Shown here in pieces: positions 1-9,016 of a DNA stretch of 64,000 nucleotides (within the stretch, counting starts at the first letter, position 1; each line of letters opens with the position of its first letter). The notes below the pieces were generated by a model. It saw only the letters and a list, made by a program, of their open reading frames with translations. It searched no databases and was not told where the DNA came from. A program made the translations under genes and the position numbers. Source of the DNA: Bacteroidota bacterium (GTDB lineage Bacteria; Bacteroidota; Bacteroidia; Chitinophagales; Chitinophagaceae); assembly GCA_026391435.1 (NCBI GenBank), contig JAPLEJ010000008.1, forward strand, positions 62,001 through 126,000, in the 5' to 3' direction.

Positions 1-23
1 GGAAATTTTAAATTTCAAAAAAA

Positions 24-3000
24 ATGAAAAAGTATTATTTATTAATAGGAATGGTCGGATTATTTTTTGCATTCACCACTATGCCCAAACTTCCTGAAGA
101 TATAAATAAAGAGTACCTAAAATTGCCGTCGGTAATTGACTATAATGAGCATGTAAAACCTATTTTATCAGATAAATGTTTTTCTTGTCATGGCCCCGAT
201 AAAGCAAAACAAAAAGCAGGACTCAGATTAGATATAGCAGAATCAGCCTATGGACCCTTGCCAGAAAGTCCAGGCAAAGTCGCTATTTATCCGGGCAACA
301 TTAATAAAAGTGAATTATACTATCGTATCATATCAAAGGATTCATCTTATTTAATGCCGCACCCCAAATCTCATTTAAGTTTAAGTGCAAGAGAAAAAGC
401 AATTCTAATTAAGTGGATTGAAATGGGTGCTGTATATAAACCTCATTGGGCCTTTGTAGCTCCACAAAAAAAAGCCATCCCCGAAATTTTTAATTATCAA
501 GTAAATAACCCCATTGATCAATTTGTCATAAGTCGATTACAGCAGGAGGGATTGCAACCTAGCCCCACCGCATCAAGAGAAATTTTATTAAGGCGTGTTT
601 CCTTGGATTTAACAGGTCTCCCACCCACCATTCAAGAAATAGACGAGTTTTTAAATGATAAAAGTCCCAATGCATATGAAAAACAAGTGGACCGATTATT
701 AAACTCACCGCATTATGGGGAAAAAATGGCGACGCAGTGGTTGGACTTAGCTCGTTTTGCAGACTCTTATGGCTATACCGTGGATCGAACAAGAGATATG
801 TCACTGTATAGAGATTGGGTGATAAAAGCTTTTAATGAAAACCTTTCTTACAAAGACTTTATACAATATCAATTAGCGGGCGATTTAATGCCGTCTCCAA
901 CCAAGGACATGATCATTGCGACGGCATTTAACAGAAATCATCCTCAAAATATGGAAGGTGGTATTATAGAGCAAGAATTTCAAACAGAATATGTCATGGA
1001 TCGAACCAATACATTTGGTGAAGCTTTTTTATCCATTTCGGTAGGATGTGCTAGATGCCATGATCATAAATTTGATCCCGTATCACAGGAAAATTATTAT
1101 CAATTATATAGCTTCTTTAATAATGTTTTGGAGTCGGGTCAAATATCATGGAATGACGATATGCCAACACCTACATTAATGCTACCCACCCAAGAGGAAG
1201 AAAAAACAATACAATATATTAAAGGCTTAATCAAAGAAAAAGAATCACAATTACAGTCCGCATATACCCATTTGGCAACCAACTTTAATGATTGGATACA
1301 ACAAGAAAAATATAAATCCATTCCTAGCAAAGGAATACCTAGTGATCATTTGCAAGGCTATTATACATTTGAAGATTCTTTAAAAAATGAAATCAATAAA
1401 AGTAAAGCAGCCATATTAAGACGCGATTGGGATAATAAAATGGAGCAGCTCGTTTTTGAAAAAAATAACAATGGACAAGCCTTGGTTTTAAATGGAGATA
1501 CTTATTTAGATTTAAAAGAAGTGGGCGTGTTTCGAAATTCAGATCCCTTCACTATTGGACTTTGGTTATACATTCCTAAGGAAATGAAAGAGGGGGTGCT
1601 GTTTCACAAAAGCAATGCGGAGCGATTATATAATTATAAGGGGTATAATGTATACTTAAAAAACAATAAATTAGAAATGACCATGGCGCACACCGCGCCT
1701 TCTAATGCGATTACAAAAGTAGCATTAACTGATGTTCCGCGAAATCAATGGATTCATCTTGCCATGACCTATGACGGATCGTCTACTGCCAAAGGCTTTC
1801 AACTTTTGATCGATGGAAATCCACTCCAAATGGAAACGGTGATAGATCAACTATATAAAGACATTATTTTCTTCTCCAAGGATGAACCCGCATTACAAAT
1901 TGGGGGTTGGTATCGAGGCTTTGGTTTTAAAGGCGGCAAAATCGATGACATTACCGTATACAATAGACTACTGACTCCTTTTGAAATAAAAATATTGGCA
2001 AATAAAGCAAGCTGGGATCTGATTACACAAAAAGCAAAAAATCAATTAAGTGCTGAAGAAATTGAAATTTTAAAAGATTATTATGCTTCGATAATAGATC
2101 CTAAAATAATATCAGCAAAAGAAGCTTTACAATTACAACGAAAAATATTTTCAGATTCAACAGAGCATATCAAAGAATTAATGGTCATGCAAGAAATGGC
2201 GAAACCTAAAAAAACTTTTTTATTAAATAGAGGTCAATATGATGCGCCTCGAAAGGAAGTGTTCCCTAATACGCCAGAAAAAATATTACCCTTCTCTGGT
2301 CAATATCCAAAAAATAGATATGGATTAGCGCAATGGCTTATAGACGCTCGTCATCCCTTAACAGCAAGAGTAGTGGTGAATCATTTATGGCAAAATTTTT
2401 TCGGCACCGGTTTGGTTAAAACTGCAGAGGATTTTGGAAATCAGGGTGAAATGCCCAGTCACTTAGATTTATTAGATTGGTTGGCTATCGACATCAGGGA
2501 AAGCGGATGGGATATAAAAAAATTGAATAAACGCATCGTCATGTCCGCTACCTATCAACAAGATTCCAAAGCAAGCGCCGCCTTAAAAGAAAAAGACCCT
2601 GAAAATAGATTATTAGCAAGAGGCCCCGCCAATAGATTGACATCGGAAATGATTCGCGACAATGCTTTAATGGCAAGCGGTTTATTAAATAAAAAATTGG
2701 GGGGTAAAAGCATCTATCCTTATCAACCCGAAGGGCTTTGGGAAATTAATAATACCAATTATGTACAAGACAGTACTGATGCTATTTATAGACGAAGCCT
2801 TTACATCGTTTTAAAAAGAACCGTGCCCAATCCAACCCTTGCTAATTTTGATGGTCCATCAAGGGCCTCCTGTGTGGTACGCAGACAATCTACCAATACG
2901 CCTTTACAAGCATTGGTCACTTTGAATGATCCCACTTTTATTGAAGCAGCAAAAGTAATGGGAGAAACAATGACGCAGCAGTCCAATACAACTAGCGCCA

Positions 3001-3239
3001 TCACAACAGCCTATCGACAACTCACCGGCATAACACCTACATCAAAAGAAATTACTTTGTTAACCAACTTACAACAAATCGAATACAATAAATTCAAAGT
3101 CAACCCCAATAAAACAAAGGGTTGGTTGAATACGGGATTATATAAAATTAATAAATCATTAGATCCTTGTTGGGTGGCAGCAAACACTGTAGTGGCTAGT
3201 ACCATTTTAAATTCGGATGCAACCATTACTAAAAGATAA
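24..3239 (+). CDS. PSD1-type cytochrome c / DUF1549-LamG-DUF1553 protein
   Basis: A 1071-residue exported protein with the domain order of the planctomycete-type PSD1 family. A hydrophobic signal covers residues 5-20. A PSCyt1 domain carries CFSCH (C52, C55, H56), a c-type haem site. DUF1549 (about 155-375) contains a second CxxCH (C342, C345, H346). A LamG/concanavalin-like lectin insert lies at about 445-665, and DUF1553 at about 755-1035. Such proteins are thought to act on carbohydrates or other polymers in the periplasm, but no reaction is established. The DUF1501 gene follows after 4 bases, the usual partner of this family, so the two are probably co-transcribed. Family assignment is firm; substrate is unknown. 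Confidence 0.9.
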   Translation: MKKYYLLIGMVGLFFAFTTMPKLPEDINKEYLKLPSVIDYNEHVKPILSDKCFSCHGPDKAKQKAGLRLDIAESAYGPLPESPGKVAIYPGNINKSELYYRIISKDSSYLMPHPKSHLSLSAREKAILIKWIEMGAVYKPHWAFVAPQKKAIPEIFNYQVNNPIDQFVISRLQQEGLQPSPTASREILLRRVSLDLTGLPPTIQEIDEFLNDKSPNAYEKQVDRLLNSPHYGEKMATQWLDLARFADSYGYTVDRTRDMSLYRDWVIKAFNENLSYKDFIQYQLAGDLMPSPTKDMIIATAFNRNHPQNMEGGIIEQEFQTEYVMDRTNTFGEAFLSISVGCARCHDHKFDPVSQENYYQLYSFFNNVLESGQISWNDDMPTPTLMLPTQEEEKTIQYIKGLIKEKESQLQSAYTHLATNFNDWIQQEKYKSIPSKGIPSDHLQGYYTFEDSLKNEINKSKAAILRRDWDNKMEQLVFEKNNNGQALVLNGDTYLDLKEVGVFRNSDPFTIGLWLYIPKEMKEGVLFHKSNAERLYNYKGYNVYLKNNKLEMTMAHTAPSNAITKVALTDVPRNQWIHLAMTYDGSSTAKGFQLLIDGNPLQMETVIDQLYKDIIFFSKDEPALQIGGWYRGFGFKGGKIDDITVYNRLLTPFEIKILANKASWDLITQKAKNQLSAEEIEILKDYYASIIDPKIISAKEALQLQRKIFSDSTEHIKELMVMQEMAKPKKTFLLNRGQYDAPRKEVFPNTPEKILPFSGQYPKNRYGLAQWLIDARHPLTARVVVNHLWQNFFGTGLVKTAEDFGNQGEMPSHLDLLDWLAIDIRESGWDIKKLNKRIVMSATYQQDSKASAALKEKDPENRLLARGPANRLTSEMIRDNALMASGLLNKKLGGKSIYPYQPEGLWEINNTNYVQDSTDAIYRRSLYIVLKRTVPNPTLANFDGPSRASCVVRRQSTNTPLQALVTLNDPTFIEAAKVMGETMTQQSNTTSAITTAYRQLTGITPTSKEITLLTNLQQIEYNKFKVNPNKTKGWLNTGLYKINKSLDPCWVAANTVVASTILNSDATITKR

Positions 3240-3243
3240 TTTT

Positions 3244-4713
3244 ATGGAAAAAGATTTTAAAATATATACGCAAGAATTTGACGCCTTTAATAAAAAATTA
3301 GAGCGCAGAAATTTTTTAAAAAGTACGGCAGGCGGTTTAGGTGCAATGGCATTAGGAACACTTTTAAGCAGCAGCATTTCTACCAAATCATTTGAACAAC
3401 AAATTTTAGAATCCTTACCCACCATCGCACCCAAAGCAAAACGAGTTGTTTATTTATTTATGAGTGGGGGGCCTTCGCAATTTGAAACATTTGATTATAA
3501 ACCAGGCCTGGCTAAAATGCAAGGACAGGGGCTACCCGAATCGGTTCGAAACGGGCAAAGATTAACTGGGATGAGTGCAAGTCAAGCGCTATTGCCCATT
3601 GCACCTTCTTTTTCTGAATTTAAACAATATGGAAAATCAAATACATGGGTAAGTGATTTGCTTCCTTACACCGCGCAAGTAGTAGATGAGTTATGTATTA
3701 TTAAATCCATGTTTACTGAACAAATTAATCATGACCCTGCACTTACTTTTTTTCAAACAGGACATCAACTCCCTGGCAGACCATCCATTGGTTCGTGGCT
3801 TAGTTATGGACTAGGATCTGAAAATAAAAACCTACCTGCGTTTATTGTATTGGTTTCAAAAAACGCATCAAGGGATCAACCCTTATATGCAAGATTATGG
3901 GGCAATGGATTTTTACCATCCCAACACCAAGGGGTTCAATTTAGAGCGGGAAATGATCCTGTTTTGTTTTTAAATAATCCAGAAGGGTATGATGGAAAAG
4001 ACAGAAAAGAAATGCTACAATATTTATCTGAATTAAATAATTTACAAAATGATGTATGGGGTGATCCAGAAGTGGATGCGCGTATGTCACAATATGAACT
4101 TGCCTTTAGAATGCAAACCTCGGTACCTGATGTGATGGATACCTCAACCGAATCGGATGAGATTTTTGAATTATATGGACCAGACAGTAGAGAAAAAGGC
4201 ACTTTTGCAGCCAATTGTATTTTAGCTCGAAAATTATTAGAAAAAGATGTACGATTTGTACAACTATATCACCAAGGATGGGATCATCATGGATCCTTGC
4301 CACAAGGTATGAAGCAACAATGCAAACAAACCGATCAAGCTTCAGCCGCACTAATCATGGATTTAAAAAGAAGAGGCATGTTAGAAGACACATTGGTCAT
4401 CTGGGGTGGTGAGTTTGGCAGAACTGTTTATTCTCAAGGAAAATTAGAAAAAGAAAATTACGGCAGAGACCATCATCCGCGTTGTTTTACGATGTGGATG
4501 GCGGGTGCGGGAGTGAAACCTGGAATCACTTACGGACAAACAGATGATTTTAGCTATAACATTATTAAAAATCCTGTTCATGTGCATGATTTTCAAGCAA
4601 CGCTTTTACATATCATGGGGCTTAATCACGAACAACTCGTTTATAAATATCAAGGAAGGCGATTCCGATTAACAGATGTTTCAGGTAATGTCATCAACGA
4701 TATATTGACATAA
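3244..4713 (+). CDS. DUF1501 family exported protein (sulfatase-like fold)
   Basis: A 489-residue protein of the DUF1501 family. Residues 21-26 read RRNFLK followed by a Gly/Ala-rich hydrophobic stretch, a twin-arginine export signal, so a folded, perhaps metal-bound, periplasmic protein is expected. FMSGGPSQFETFDYKP near residue 70 and GRDHHPRCFTMWMAGAG near 420 are typical of the family, which is distantly related to alkaline phosphatase/sulfatase enzymes. I place the start at the ATG 4 bases after the preceding stop; the in-frame ATG at 3217 would overlap the upstream gene and push the Tat motif inward. Pairing with the PSD1 protein is the common arrangement. Its substrate is not known. 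Confidence 0.88.
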   Translation: MEKDFKIYTQEFDAFNKKLERRNFLKSTAGGLGAMALGTLLSSSISTKSFEQQILESLPTIAPKAKRVVYLFMSGGPSQFETFDYKPGLAKMQGQGLPESVRNGQRLTGMSASQALLPIAPSFSEFKQYGKSNTWVSDLLPYTAQVVDELCIIKSMFTEQINHDPALTFFQTGHQLPGRPSIGSWLSYGLGSENKNLPAFIVLVSKNASRDQPLYARLWGNGFLPSQHQGVQFRAGNDPVLFLNNPEGYDGKDRKEMLQYLSELNNLQNDVWGDPEVDARMSQYELAFRMQTSVPDVMDTSTESDEIFELYGPDSREKGTFAANCILARKLLEKDVRFVQLYHQGWDHHGSLPQGMKQQCKQTDQASAALIMDLKRRGMLEDTLVIWGGEFGRTVYSQGKLEKENYGRDHHPRCFTMWMAGAGVKPGITYGQTDDFSYNIIKNPVHVHDFQATLLHIMGLNHEQLVYKYQGRRFRLTDVSGNVINDILT

Positions 4714-4716
4714 GTA

Positions 4717-5667
4717 TTATACGCCTGCTTTTTTAAGTACTTCTAATGTTTTGCGAAGTCCTGTTTTGGCTACTTGCAAAAGATCTTGTTTATAATAATT
4801 AGGATTATATAATTCAAGTGAAATAAATCCTTTATATCCTGTTGCTTTTAAATCTTTAAAGATAGAAGTCAAAGGTAATATTCCATCTCCTGGATAAACA
4901 CGATGTTCATCTCTTAAATCATTAAAGGCAGGTGAAGAAGGTGCATCATTAAATTGAAAAATAGCGATGGCATCTCCTTTTAACATTTTTAAACCTTCAA
5001 ATCCTCCATCACTAATATACATATGGTATACATCTGGAATCACCATTGCGTTGGGATGATTAGCATCCATTGCAATACCGGTAGCTTGACCAAGTGTTTT
5101 TATGGTAAAATATTTAACAAAAACCAAAGCAGGTTTAATATTAAATTCTTTTATTCCAATTTCTATGATATCACGATATCTATCTGCGACCCATTTTTGA
5201 TTATAATTTTCTGGAAGAGAATTGGGAATGGTTTGAATATGCTCTGCGCCAATATCATGGGCCATGCGCATACGACGACGCGTTTCCTTAAGTGAAATTT
5301 CGAATTCAGCCATGGTTGCTGGAATTGCATTCCATAGACCAATCATACTAGGCACTTTTAAACCTAATTTTTTTATTTCTGCGCCTAGCTCTTTTAGGTT
5401 ACCGCCATTTTTTTCAAATTTTTCTAATTCATTATCCCAGGGTTCAAGACCATCAAAACCTGCTGCTGCTGCGATTTTTACCTTATCCCTTAGTGAGGCA
5501 GGTCTAATAGTTGCCGTATCCAACGAAATAGGCCAAGGGCTTGCGCCGTTTTGATATCGCTTCCCTTTTTGAGCTGAAGTATTTGTTTCACCAAGTGCTA
5601 TATTAGGTATCGCGCCCGCCATCAATCCAAGTGTACTGCCTAAACCAATAAAATTTCTTCTTTTCAT
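4717..5667 (-). CDS. Exported sugar phosphate isomerase/epimerase-like TIM barrel
   Basis: A 316-residue xylose-isomerase-like TIM-barrel (AP_endonuc_2) protein. KRRNFIGLG at the N terminus plus a hydrophobic segment to about residue 26 looks like a Tat signal. In this fold four residues (Glu, Asp, His, Glu) bind the metal. Here Asp212 (VIPDVYH) and Glu285 (ISLELYN) are visible, but the first position appears as Val182 in LVFV and the His position as Gln238 in IFQFNDAP, so the metal site may be altered. It converges on the DUF1501 gene with 3 bases between stops. Likely last gene of the minus-strand group from 8889; it could be a non-catalytic or differently liganded member. Confidence 0.75.
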   Translation of the reverse strand: MKRRNFIGLGSTLGLMAGAIPNIALGETNTSAQKGKRYQNGASPWPISLDTATIRPASLRDKVKIAAAAGFDGLEPWDNELEKFEKNGGNLKELGAEIKKLGLKVPSMIGLWNAIPATMAEFEISLKETRRRMRMAHDIGAEHIQTIPNSLPENYNQKWVADRYRDIIEIGIKEFNIKPALVFVKYFTIKTLGQATGIAMDANHPNAMVIPDVYHMYISDGGFEGLKMLKGDAIAIFQFNDAPSSPAFNDLRDEHRVYPGDGILPLTSIFKDLKATGYKGFISLELYNPNYYKQDLLQVAKTGLRKTLEVLKKAGV

Positions 5668-5678
5668 GGAGATGGTTG

Positions 5679-6464
5679 TTAATTGATTATTTGATTATGC
5701 TCTATTAGCATTTTTCTTAAAGCTGCTAATAATTTATTGCATTCTTTTTGCGCACCAAAAATATAATCTCGATCTGTAGAATTACGTATGGTTTTTAACA
5801 TACCCATCACTGAAAAATAAGTATCCCAGTCAAATTCATTTTGTTTATTTAATGCTAAATGATCTGGGACTGGTATTTTTATTGTTAACATATTATTTTC
5901 AATCCTAACTTTTCCATTTATTTCACGATAAAATTTATACTTAAAATTGGTAAGAGTGAGGGGGTCAACAAAGCGATTTATATAATCAAACTCTCTATTT
6001 TCTCTAAGCTTTAAGCCTCTATTTAAGCCATCGTAAGCTTGTATTAAAATTTTTAAATTTTCGTCTTCCACATAATTTAAAGCGCCAGAATTTTTTATTT
6101 GTTCTAATGCTAATGAATTCATAATTGGCAACATGCGCAATGTCATTCTTGAATGTGCTGCATATAATTCAGGTATTTTATTTTTAATCGTATTATTATT
6201 ATAATATTCATTAACAATTTCGAAACAAGAATCTTGATTGGCTCTATTTCTCAAAGTTTTTGCCATAGTAGCAGAATCAGCTTTTACATCAAAAAATAAG
6301 TTTCTTGCCATAACAATGGCTTTTTTATTTTCTAAAAAGTGTTCTCTTAAATTTTCGGCCGCATAACCCAAGCTAACCGCTATAAATATCATTATGCCTT
6401 CTAATAGATACTCTTTCCAGGGCTTCGCCTTATGATCTAGTTTAGGGTGGTGGTGCACTTCCAT
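5679..6464 (-). CDS. Membrane-anchored hypothetical protein (Bacteroidota family)
   Basis: A 261-residue protein I recognise only as a common Bacteroidota hypothetical: a His-rich start (EVHHHP), a short basic stretch, KEYLLEGIMIFIAVSLGYAAENLREH forming one membrane segment at about residues 19-36, then a largely helical soluble region. The orientation is probably N-in with the helical part outside, but this is inference. It starts 10 bases after the stop of the SUMF1-like/hydrolase gene and ends 11 bases before the TIM-barrel gene, so the three are probably one transcript. No catalytic motif is visible and no function is proposed. Confidence 0.6.
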   Translation of the reverse strand: MEVHHHPKLDHKAKPWKEYLLEGIMIFIAVSLGYAAENLREHFLENKKAIVMARNLFFDVKADSATMAKTLRNRANQDSCFEIVNEYYNNNTIKNKIPELYAAHSRMTLRMLPIMNSLALEQIKNSGALNYVEDENLKILIQAYDGLNRGLKLRENREFDYINRFVDPLTLTNFKYKFYREINGKVRIENNMLTIKIPVPDHLALNKQNEFDWDTYFSVMGMLKTIRNSTDRDYIFGAQKECNKLLAALRKMLIEHNQIIN

Positions 6465-6474
6465 AATTAAAATT

Positions 6475-8889
6475 TTATTTTTTTATAGTTGAATATTTAT
6501 CTAAAAATATTTTTACTTTTTTAGTGAATTCGTCTAGGGGTACCGTGTGACTGGATTCATGTAAATACCAGTACTTATCATTCTTATTGGTCCCAATTAA
6601 TTCAAACATTGGCTTTTGAGATGTTTCTGAAGGGAAAAAATAATCATACTTCCCATTGAGCATTAAAATAGGTACTTTGATAAAAGGTGTATAAGATGCT
6701 GCTTCTACTTCGGGTTTGGCTTCTTCAAATTCTAATCCCGCTACCAATAAAACCGCTCTTTTAATCCTTGGTTCAATTGGAATCATGATGTTGGCCATTT
6801 CCCCGCCCCAACTAACGCCAAAGTATAATAAATTGGAAGCGTCTAGATCAGATCTTGATTCAATTACATCAATGGATCGCTTCATATCTTTGCCCCACAT
6901 AATAACATGGTCCTTATAAAGGTCGGTCTTTTCTGCATAATCAGATTTTAAGGCGTCTTTTCTATTAATAGTTCCTTTATATATAGGATAGAAAAATGCA
7001 TACCCTAATTTAATAAAGGTTTTGGGCATTTGACCAATTGTCACTTTTTCTATTTCACTTCTATGTATATCGCCCGAACCAGGGAAATATATTATTGTAG
7101 CTATTTTGCCTTTCGCGTTTTTAGGTTTAAACAAGACACCACTCATCCTTTCATTATTATAAGCAGCATTGTACTCAATTAACTCATATGTGTAATCGGG
7201 ATCTGAATTATCAGTTTTAAGAATTTTTATATCTAAAGGACCTGCCTCATAGTCGTATTGTCTTTTATAAATTTCGAAAACCTCTTTACTAATTTTAGGA
7301 ATTTTCAAAAAGTCTCTAAAGGGTTTTTTAATCACTTCAGCATAAAGTGGTTGATTATTATTCGTTAAATCTTGAACTAATCTCACTCCATTGGAATTGC
7401 TCCTACTAAAAGCATCTTGTCCATAATAATCATTAAAAGTATAGGGGTCATCATCATATCCTCCACCCAATATTGCTTTTTCACTAAGATCATCTTTAGT
7501 AGCATTAGCGCACCACTCTCTAACATTACCAGCTACGTCAGATAAGCCATAACCAGATTTAATTTTAGAGTAGGGAACTTCCTTGGTTTCAGATTTTGAA
7601 AAATTACTTACAGGGCAAATGGATCCAGATTTTGATGGGGTAGCAGCTTTGGCCCATTGATGAACAGAGGGTAGGCTCTTTTTCATAAACTTTGCATAAG
7701 CATCTGCTTCATACCATGAAATGCCACTAACAGGGAAATTTGCTTTGCCGTCAGGATAAGCTCCATTAGACCATGCGGCAGGCCCTGCAAATCCTGTTTT
7801 ATCTACAAATAATTTTTGTGCAAGGTCAAAATTGAAAGGCTTTCCATTAACTAAAGTAGGTAGGTTCCAGAAACTAGCATTTTTATACCCGTCTGCATCT
7901 ACAAACTTCTTATAATCTTGATTCGTAACTTCATTTTTATCAATGAGAAAAGGTGAAAACCTAGCAGCAGGCCTAGAATCTAACCCAGCTAAAAAAATAT
8001 TTGTTTTCCCACCTATTACCAATGCCATGGATGTTGTGTCAGGCATAGTAGCGGGAAGTTCAAAAATATTCTCGCCTGTTGAAATAAAATAGGTTCCCGC
8101 TGTCACTATAAACTCATTTTTTTTCACATCCACAAATTTTAGCTTAACAGTGCCATTAGGTAAACTGGTTTTGTTAATCGGTGTTTTGCCAATATATTCC
8201 CACTTGTTATCAGCTTCGCTTAATTGTAAATAAACATCAACATTAGGAGTAATAGTAATTAAGTCAACAGTAGAGGTAATTGTTTTTAATGCATCAACCA
8301 CCACCTTATTATTAGGGTCGTTGTCTAATATTTTTTTACCAGCATAATAGGCTGCGCCAGATTTGCCTTCCTTAATTAATTGTAAAAATTCGGGTAATTC
8401 CTTTTCAATGGTATTAGATGCTTTGCCTAATTTGACATAAAAAAATATTCCTGCTCCCAAAAAAACAACCAATAATAAAACATTTAAAATAGGCATTAAT
8501 TTATTGATCGAATTGCCATCTGAATTATTTTGCTTTGATATTTCAATAAATTTTTCAAAATTGTTTTCAGATAATAGTTCCGGGAATAGTTTTGCATTTA
8601 ATAGTTCGGTCGTATTTAGTTTGAATTTTATACTTTGGGTGGTTTCCCATTTTTCAAATTTGTTCTTTATTTTTTCCTTGATTCTTTCGGGCGTTTTTTG
8701 ATTACGATAAGTAATAAATAATCCAAGTATAAAAGTTGCAAATAATCCAATTAATGCTACTTCAACTAATGGGAACTTTAAATGTAATTGATGATCAATA
8801 ATATTGCTTGTTTCCACAATAGCAATAGACGCTCCTAAAAAAGAGGTCATGTACTTAAAATAAGTAGTATGGTTAATATGGAGATGCAT
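6475..8889 (-). CDS. Membrane-anchored SUMF1-like domain fused to alpha/beta hydrolase
   Basis: An 804-residue fusion. Membrane segments lie at about residues 41-61 and 131-152, followed by a PEGA-like beta region (about 213-280), a formylglycine-generating-enzyme-like (SUMF1) domain (about 287-506, with NEVTNQDYKKFV and DVAGNVREWC) and an alpha/beta hydrolase (about 575-800). The hydrolase shows GVSWGG (Ser693), Asp749 in KYDYFFP and His781, a plausible catalytic triad. The SUMF1 part ends GVRLVQD rather than the GFRC that holds a catalytic Cys in true FGEs, so it is probably a binding or structural domain. Related Bacteroidota/Acidobacteriota proteins often carry an N-terminal Ser/Thr kinase; here that is replaced by the two-helix membrane region. 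Confidence 0.8.
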   Translation of the reverse strand: MHLHINHTTYFKYMTSFLGASIAIVETSNIIDHQLHLKFPLVEVALIGLFATFILGLFITYRNQKTPERIKEKIKNKFEKWETTQSIKFKLNTTELLNAKLFPELLSENNFEKFIEISKQNNSDGNSINKLMPILNVLLLVVFLGAGIFFYVKLGKASNTIEKELPEFLQLIKEGKSGAAYYAGKKILDNDPNNKVVVDALKTITSTVDLITITPNVDVYLQLSEADNKWEYIGKTPINKTSLPNGTVKLKFVDVKKNEFIVTAGTYFISTGENIFELPATMPDTTSMALVIGGKTNIFLAGLDSRPAARFSPFLIDKNEVTNQDYKKFVDADGYKNASFWNLPTLVNGKPFNFDLAQKLFVDKTGFAGPAAWSNGAYPDGKANFPVSGISWYEADAYAKFMKKSLPSVHQWAKAATPSKSGSICPVSNFSKSETKEVPYSKIKSGYGLSDVAGNVREWCANATKDDLSEKAILGGGYDDDPYTFNDYYGQDAFSRSNSNGVRLVQDLTNNNQPLYAEVIKKPFRDFLKIPKISKEVFEIYKRQYDYEAGPLDIKILKTDNSDPDYTYELIEYNAAYNNERMSGVLFKPKNAKGKIATIIYFPGSGDIHRSEIEKVTIGQMPKTFIKLGYAFFYPIYKGTINRKDALKSDYAEKTDLYKDHVIMWGKDMKRSIDVIESRSDLDASNLLYFGVSWGGEMANIMIPIEPRIKRAVLLVAGLEFEEAKPEVEAASYTPFIKVPILMLNGKYDYFFPSETSQKPMFELIGTNKNDKYWYLHESSHTVPLDEFTKKVKIFLDKYSTIKK

Positions 8890-9016
8890 AATTTTTAATT
8901 TTATTTTAAAAGTACAAATTTATATCGAAAAGGATGCCTGCTATTTACCGATAGCTATGACTAAAATAATTGAATTTTTTTAAGGTGCTTTTAAGGCTAT
9001 TCAGCTCTATTGTTCC

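Noticed and set aside
7372-8030. True formylglycine-generating (sulfatase-maturing) activity in the 6475-8889 protein
   Set aside because: The catalytic C-terminal Cys is missing (GVRLVQD instead of GFRC) and no sulfatase is adjacent.
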